From assembly GCF_013344685.1 (NCBI RefSeq), contig NZ_CP050137.1, positions 1,244,001-1,308,000 of the forward strand: a DNA stretch of 64,000 nucleotides, given 5' to 3'. A program made the position numbers and the translations under genes. This DNA comes from Sphingomonas sp. CL5.1 (GTDB lineage Bacteria > Pseudomonadota > Alphaproteobacteria > Sphingomonadales > Sphingomonadaceae). Every line of letters begins with the position of its first letter. Position 1 is the stretch's first letter. Shown piece by piece: positions 59,741 through 64,000 of this stretch. Under the pieces are notes generated by a model. It did no database searches. It was given only the letters and a program-made list of their open reading frames with translations, and was not told the origin of the DNA.

Positions 59741-60883
59741 ATGAAGGCCGCACTGATCGGAATCGCCGCCCTGGCGCTCCCGCTGCCCGCGCTCGCGCAG
59801 ACCACGCCGGCGGCGGGAACGATGATGCGGACCGCGCCGCTCGCCGCCGATCACGGGCTGGCGGACGCGGGCAAGGCGCTGAGCATCCTCTATTCCTCCA
59901 CCGACGGGGTGACGGGGCGGGGCACCGTCCCCGTCTCCGGCGCGCTGTTCCTGCCCAAGGGCACGCCGCCGAAGGGCGGCTGGCCGGTGGTGGCGTGGGC
60001 GCACGGCACGGTGGGGATCGGCGACGATTGCGCGCCCTCCCGCAACGCGCGCTCGCAGCGCGATTCCACCTATCTCAACGGCTGGCTGCGCGATGGCTAT
60101 GCCGTCGTCGCGACCGATTATCAGGGGCTGGGCACGCCGGGGCCGCACCCCTATCTCAACACGCGGGCCGAGGCCTATTCGGTGCTCGATTCGGTCCGCG
60201 CGGCGCTGGGCGCGAAGCTCGGCCTCGCCAACAAGGTGCTGATCGTCGGTCAGTCGCAGGGCGCGGGCGCGGCCTTCGCCACCGCCGGCTATGCGCAGGC
60301 TTATGCGCCGAAGGTCAACCTGCTCGGCACGGTGGCGACCGGCGTTCCCTATCTCAACGGCGCGCTCCCCCAGCCCGACGATATCGACCACGTCGATCGC
60401 ACCATCGCCTATCTGATGTATATCGCCTCGGCCGCGCAGGAGGTCGATCCGGCGCTGAAGGCGGACGCGGCGTTCACGCCCGAGGCGCGGCCGCTGGTCG
60501 CGGAATCGGAGAAGCGCTGCGTCGGCGACATGATGGGCGCGGTGGTGCAGGCGGGCCTCACGCGCCGCAAGGCGCTGACGGGCGATTTCTCGGCGCTATA
60601 TGCGCCCTATCTGCGCGGCACCGGCTATGCGACGGTCCATATCGCCACGCCGGTGTTCATCGGCACCGGGGAGAAGGATATCGACGTGCCGCCGCCGATG
60701 CAGAAGGCGCTGGTGCGCGATGCGTGCAAGGCGGGCACGCGCATCCAGTTCCACCTCTACAAGGGCCTCGACCACTCGGCCACGCTCAACCCGTCCTTCG
60801 CCGATTCGCGGGTGTTCGCGCGCGACCTGCTGGAAGGGAAGCCGGTCGCGTCGAACTGCGGGACGCCCGAAGCGACCGAATGA
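59741..60883 (+). CDS. Exported alpha/beta hydrolase (secretory-lipase-like)
   Basis: A 380-residue hydrolase with a signal peptide (MKAALIGIAALALPLPALAQ). The nucleophile elbow is VLIVGQSQGAGAAFA with Ser172; VVAWAHGTVGIGDDCAPS forms the oxyanion side, GTGEKDIDVPPPMQ holds the Asp, and LYKGLDHSATLNPS the His. The layout resembles fungal-type secretory lipases (LIP family) that also occur in sphingomonads. Ribosome site GGAGAGG lies ahead of the ATG. It follows the TonB receptor and probably hydrolyses an ester in the periplasm or outside, releasing the ligand or product for uptake. Confidence 0.9.
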   Translation: MKAALIGIAALALPLPALAQTTPAAGTMMRTAPLAADHGLADAGKALSILYSSTDGVTGRGTVPVSGALFLPKGTPPKGGWPVVAWAHGTVGIGDDCAPSRNARSQRDSTYLNGWLRDGYAVVATDYQGLGTPGPHPYLNTRAEAYSVLDSVRAALGAKLGLANKVLIVGQSQGAGAAFATAGYAQAYAPKVNLLGTVATGVPYLNGALPQPDDIDHVDRTIAYLMYIASAAQEVDPALKADAAFTPEARPLVAESEKRCVGDMMGAVVQAGLTRRKALTGDFSALYAPYLRGTGYATVHIATPVFIGTGEKDIDVPPPMQKALVRDACKAGTRIQFHLYKGLDHSATLNPSFADSRVFARDLLEGKPVASNCGTPEATE

Positions 60884-60890
60884 TCGCGCG

Positions 60891-61619
60891 CTATCGGGCG
60901 GCGGCGTTCGCGACGGCCTGAAGCCGCAGGCGGGGAAACACGTCCTCCAGCGGCTTCGTGTCGGGCAGCACATAGACATAGCCGCCCTTCTTCCGGAACA
61001 GCGGGCTGAGCAGCTTGCCGTAGAACGCCTTGGGCACGTTGATGCACCCGAAGGTGATGCGATTGTCGTCCGGCGTCGGGGACAGCATCCGCTCGCGGCG
61101 CTTTTCCCTGGCGCCGGCGTCCTTCGGGATCGGGTGGAGCGCCACCGATGTCGCATAATCCACCCACAGCACCCGCTCGCCGCCCACCGGCATGCCGAAC
61201 TTCGCGAGGAAGCGCCCCGCCGGCGTCGTCTTCTCGGCCGGGCCGAGATCGGCCAGCTTCTTGCTGCCGACGCCGGGAGTGGCCTCGTCGCCCACCGCGA
61301 TGCCGATCAGCACCGGGGCCGAGCCGAGCGGCTTACCCTGCGGATCGAACAGAAACACGGCGGCATTCGTCTTGTCGACCACGGCCCAGGGCAGCGAATG
61401 ATTGTCGTTCGACGCGGCCACCCACTCGGCGACGCGCGTCGCGGCTTCCGAAGGGACGATCGCCGGCATCGCCGCCGGCGCGGCTTTGCCTGCCGGCCGC
61501 GCCTTCGCCGTCTTTTTCACAGGCTTGGCCGCCTTGTGCACAGGCTTGGCGGGATGCGCGCCGGCCGCGGCCGGAACGATCAGCGCAAGCGCGGCCAGCG
61601 CCCGCAGGACATGGATCAT
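60891..61619 (-). CDS. L,D-transpeptidase family protein
   Basis: A 242-residue exported protein with a signal peptide (ending AAAGA), a Lys/Ala/Pro-rich linker (residues about 22-55) and a YkuD-like catalytic domain: WVDYATSVALHPIPK with His162 and NRITFGCINVPKAFY with Cys192. The usual motif is HG-x(14)-S-H-G-C-I-R; here the Ser-His is replaced by Thr-Phe (ITFGC), so the site is divergent. Such enzymes crosslink peptidoglycan or attach proteins to it in the periplasm. It is convergent with the hydrolase gene, with seven bases between stops. Confidence 0.87.
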   Translation of the reverse strand: MIHVLRALAALALIVPAAAGAHPAKPVHKAAKPVKKTAKARPAGKAAPAAMPAIVPSEAATRVAEWVAASNDNHSLPWAVVDKTNAAVFLFDPQGKPLGSAPVLIGIAVGDEATPGVGSKKLADLGPAEKTTPAGRFLAKFGMPVGGERVLWVDYATSVALHPIPKDAGAREKRRERMLSPTPDDNRITFGCINVPKAFYGKLLSPLFRKKGGYVYVLPDTKPLEDVFPRLRLQAVANAAAR

Positions 61620-61710
61620 CAGGTCGAGGCACTCGAAAGGAATCGGCCGCCCCGCTGGGGGACGACCGACAGGGAAAGACAGTCTGATTTATATGCGTCG
61701 CGGTGTGCGA

Positions 61711-62022
61711 TCAATGGCGCGGGCGCTTGGCGCGCTTCTGCTCCTGCACCGTCAGCCGCTGCTCGACGCCGTCCACCCGGCTGCCGAGCTGATCGAGCCG
61801 CTGGCTGTTGTTCTGCGCCTGGCCGGCCGCCGCCTGCGCCGCCGCCAGCGCCGATTTGGCGGTGCCGTCGGTCTCCTGCAATCTCGTCTCGAGCACGCCG
61901 ACGCGCTGGCTCACGGGTTCGATCTGCTCGCGCACATAGGATTTGGTGGCGCAGCCACCGAGGCCAAGGGCGCCGGCCAAAGTCACCACGGCAAGCATGG
62001 ATTTCGACGCAAAAGCGGACAT
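61711..62022 (-). CDS. Small lipoprotein with coiled-coil segment
   Basis: A 103-residue protein with a lipoprotein signal: TLAGALGLGGC, the lipobox Cys about residue 24. The mature part (VREQIEPVSQRVGVLETRLQ ... AQNNSQRLDQLGSRVDGVEQ) is a heptad-rich coiled coil like the N-terminal part of some OmpA-family proteins, ending in a basic tail QKRAKRPRH. It is probably outer-membrane anchored, with the basic end facing peptidoglycan. A start at Met9 is possible. It stands alone between two leftward genes. Confidence 0.8.
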   Translation of the reverse strand: MSAFASKSMLAVVTLAGALGLGGCATKSYVREQIEPVSQRVGVLETRLQETDGTAKSALAAAQAAAGQAQNNSQRLDQLGSRVDGVEQRLTVQEQKRAKRPRH

Positions 62023-62189
62023 CGGGTTTCTTCCAATCGTTAACCAACGGGAGCTAGCAAGCCGCGCGGCGGCTCTCCCGACAATCCGGATTCTGTCCGG
62101 CTGTGCATCTTCTCCGTCCAGCCGATCGTCCCCGTGGGCACGGCGCGGTATCGGGGCGCTTCGTCGCAGCGACGGACTCGCCCTTCCTG

Positions 62190-62843
62190 CTATTTCTTCT
62201 TCGACTTTCGTGAGGAAACCGCGAACGGATCAGCCGGGATATCATCGGATCGCGCCTTGCGGCCCGCCGTGGCGACCGGATTTTCCCGCTGGGCAGCGAC
62301 GCATTTCCTAAGCGCCGCGACCGCCGCTTTGCCTCCATCGAGGCTCAGCCGCTCCACCGGCACGTCGCCGCGCGAGATATCGAGGCTTCCGGATGCCGCG
62401 AAATAGGCCGGGAATTGCGCACCGAAGCTGGTGACGAATCCCTGTTGCCCGTCCGATGCGATGCCGACGGCGAAATGCGCGGGATAGCTGCTGTTCGACA
62501 GGCGGAAATTCAGCTTCAGCTGGTCCTTCGGCTTGATCGACCAGTTCGCGTTGAGCACCGAGAGACGATTCGTGCCGTCGATATCGAGGCCGAGGAGCAG
62601 CCTCGTCCCCCCATTCCGCTCATATTCCCGCGTCAGGAAGCAGCCCTTGCCATCCTTGCTCGCCGCCACTGTCCAGTCGCCGATGTCGCGCGACGCATAA
62701 TCGCGGGCGGACGCGCGATCGCCGGCAAAGAGGCCGGCGACGCAGGCGATGGCGACGAACACCGGCCGCGCGATCGCCCGCAGCCGGGGCCGAGCGAAGG
62801 GGGCGGCAGAGTCGATCGGTTGTCGCGGCGTCGGCATGGGCAT
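62190..62843 (-). CDS. Hypothetical exported protein
   Basis: A 217-residue protein from ATG 62843, with GGAG seven bases upstream. A long basic N-region and hydrophobic segment (AIARPVFVAIACVAGLFAGD) form a signal or anchor sequence. The mature part shows GDWTVAASKDGKGCFLTREY, LLLGLDIDGTNRLSVLNANW, FVTSFGAQFPAYFAASGSLD and VERLSLDGGKAAVAALRKCV, a pattern I recognise only as a conserved sphingomonad family with two Cys that may pair. The C-terminus is Lys/Ser-rich. No function can be given. A much longer frame extending to 63908 is antisense to the sulfatase and is not real. Confidence 0.75.
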   Translation of the reverse strand: MPMPTPRQPIDSAAPFARPRLRAIARPVFVAIACVAGLFAGDRASARDYASRDIGDWTVAASKDGKGCFLTREYERNGGTRLLLGLDIDGTNRLSVLNANWSIKPKDQLKLNFRLSNSSYPAHFAVGIASDGQQGFVTSFGAQFPAYFAASGSLDISRGDVPVERLSLDGGKAAVAALRKCVAAQRENPVATAGRKARSDDIPADPFAVSSRKSKKK

Positions 62844-62970
62844 GTTTCTCCACGCCGACCTTAGCCGCCGCCGCGGGCCTTGGCCACGACCGCGAGATTG
62901 CGGGCCGGCCGCCATCGCGCCTACACTCCCCGGAACGGGCCGCGTCGCGGCGGGAGAGGAAGGATCGGCC

Positions 62971-62991
62971 ATGAGGGTTTTGCGATGGTGA
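62971..62991 (+). other. Possible 6-codon leader ORF before sulfatase
   Basis: ATG AGG GTT TTG CGA TGG TGA directly follows a good ribosome site, and its last codons overlap the sulfatase start (ATGGTGA). It could allow translational coupling, or it could be chance. Confidence 0.35.
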
Positions 62992-64000
62992 GCGCGCGCG
63001 ATCCGCTGGCGACGCCGCACAAGGCGCATTGGCCCACCCCGCCGCGCGCGCCGGAGGGGGCGCCCAACATCATCGTCATCCTGTTCGACGACGTCGGCTT
63101 CGCGGACTTCGGCTGCTACGGCTCGTCGATCCGCACCCCGGCGATCGACGCGATCGCGGCGCGCGGGATGCGCTATTCCGGTTTCCACACCACCGCGATG
63201 TGCTCCACCACCCGCGCCGCGCTGATGACCGGGCGCAACCACCATTCGGTCGGCATGGGCTGCCTCGCCAATTTCGACAGCGGCTATCCCGGCTATCGCG
63301 GCAAGATCCGCCGCGAGGCCGGCACGCTGGCGGAGATGCTGCGACCGCACGGCTACAACAGCTACATGGTCGGCAAATGGCACGTCACCCCCCTCGGCGA
63401 GACCGGGCCGGCGGGGCCGGTCGACGGCTGGCCGCTCGGGCGCGGGTTCGATCGCTTCTACGGCTTCATGGATGCCGAGACCGATCAATATGCGCCGGAG
63501 CTGGTGCGCGACAATACGGCGGTGACGCCGCCCGGAACCTACGCGAGCGGCTATCACCTCACCGCCGACCTGACCGACGAGGCGATCCGCTTCGTTGCCG
63601 ATCATGTCGCGGCGAAGCCCGACGCGCCGTTCCTGCTGTGGCTCGCCTATGGCGCCTGCCACGCGCCGCATCAGGCGCCGCGGGAGCTGATCCGCCACTA
63701 TGACGCCGCGTTCGCGCACGGCTGGGACGTGGAGCGCAAGCGCCGCCTCGCCGCGATGAAGCGGGCCGGGCTGGTGCCGCCCGACACGCACATGCCGCCG
63801 CGCAACGATTTCGTGCAACCGTGGGAGAATCACGGCGCGGACGAGCGCCGGCTGTTCACGCGGTTGCAGGCCGCCTATGCCGCGATGCTCGACCATGCCG
63901 ATCGCCATATCGCGCGGCTGATGGCCTTCCTCGATCAGGCCGGGCTGACCGACGACACATTGGTGCTGGTGCTGTCGGACAATGGCGCCAGCCAGGAAGG
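62985..64000 (+). CDS. Arylsulfatase, N-terminal part
   Basis: The first 338 codons of a sulfatase cut by the right window edge. PNIIVILFDDVGFADFGCYG supplies the metal-binding Asp pair; TTAMCSTTRAALMTGRNHHS carries Cys73, the residue converted to formylglycine, in a CSTTR context where CxPxR is the textbook form. VGKWHVTP, RGFDRFYGFMDAETDQY and LSDNGASQEG are further family motifs. I see no signal peptide, so it is probably cytoplasmic. The ATG at 62985 has no close ribosome site; GGGAGAGGAAGG instead precedes a 6-codon frame at 62971 that ends in a TGA overlapping this start. Confidence 0.9.
   Translation, partial: MVSARDPLATPHKAHWPTPPRAPEGAPNIIVILFDDVGFADFGCYGSSIRTPAIDAIAARGMRYSGFHTTAMCSTTRAALMTGRNHHSVGMGCLANFDSGYPGYRGKIRREAGTLAEMLRPHGYNSYMVGKWHVTPLGETGPAGPVDGWPLGRGFDRFYGFMDAETDQYAPELVRDNTAVTPPGTYASGYHLTADLTDEAIRFVADHVAAKPDAPFLLWLAYGACHAPHQAPRELIRHYDAAFAHGWDVERKRRLAAMKRAGLVPPDTHMPPRNDFVQPWENHGADERRLFTRLQAAYAAMLDHADRHIARLMAFLDQAGLTDDTLVLVLSDNGASQE

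Noticed and set aside
56715..59753. 1,012-codon leftward open frame opposite the TonB receptor
   Set aside because: It is an antisense frame created by high GC; it is Arg/Ala/Asp-rich with no domain, and the sense strand has signal peptide, plug and barrel motifs.
62844..63908. Upstream extension of the leftward exported-protein frame
   Set aside because: It is antisense to the sulfatase, and a proper ribosome site and signal sequence begin at 62843.

Overview
The window reads as a high-GC alphaproteobacterium, most likely a member of the Sphingomonadales. The evidence is three large TonB-dependent receptors sitting next to small catabolic gene sets, many short-chain dehydrogenases, and protein families typical of that order. 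This is inference from family make-up; no rRNA or housekeeping marker is present.

Region 1 (1-9220) is a compact CoA-dependent catabolic unit. A leftward operon (MFS transporter, TonB receptor, CaiB/BaiF CoA-transferase, AtuA-like protein cut by the window edge) faces a rightward, translationally coupled operon (two hotdog hydratase-like proteins, a small GIY-YIG-like protein, an acyl-CoA dehydrogenase) followed by an IclR regulator. The shared promoter carries a mirrored pair of candidate operators.

Region 2 (9221-19089) is mobile-element wreckage: a dnaE2 scrap, a complete-looking IS66-type element, a ferredoxin-reductase scrap cut by the end of an IS3-type element, and a 2.6 kb serine-recombinase cassette inserted in that IS3 transposase gene. 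Removing the cassette at its TTGTA repeats rejoins the transposase reading frame. A tyrosine integrase then runs in frame into a decayed STAND-ATPase regulator.

Region 3 (19107-25083) holds small regulator-plus-enzyme sets: TetR/quinone oxidoreductase/SDR with a shared operator, a frameshifted ABC-F ATPase facing another TetR gene, and a thioredoxin-like exported protein lacking its second active-site cysteine.

Region 4 (25207-33290) is bounded by broken fic copies. It holds an aldehyde and redox-stress module (aldehyde dehydrogenase, cNMP-binding/thioredoxin-reductase-like fusion, UBP-type zinc finger; leftward hchA-like, luxR-like, SDR and NAD(P)-binding genes). One palindrome occurs in both module promoters.

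Region 5 (33291-52498) is a catabolic island of about 19.2 kb bounded by 258-bp direct repeats of the fic 3' end. It encodes a TonB receptor, flavin hydroxylase, extradiol-type dioxygenase, alpha/beta C-C hydrolase, two ACMSD-like amidohydrolases, FAH-family hydrolase, SMP-30 lactonase, BKACE enzyme, several SDRs, an AceE-like thiamine-diphosphate enzyme and a LysR regulator. Together these resemble a pathway for a substituted aromatic compound whose identity I cannot tell.

Region 6 (52340-54660) holds the intact fic gene, encoding an AbiEi-like DNA-binding region joined to a class II Fic domain, with four 24-bp-spaced repeats in its promoter, then a repeated element, a terminator and an integrase stub that probably marks the right border of the accessory region. 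Region 7 (54678-64000) looks more settled: M20 peptidase, TetR, TonB receptor and exported hydrolase, then an L,D-transpeptidase, a lipoprotein, an exported protein and a sulfatase cut by the window edge.
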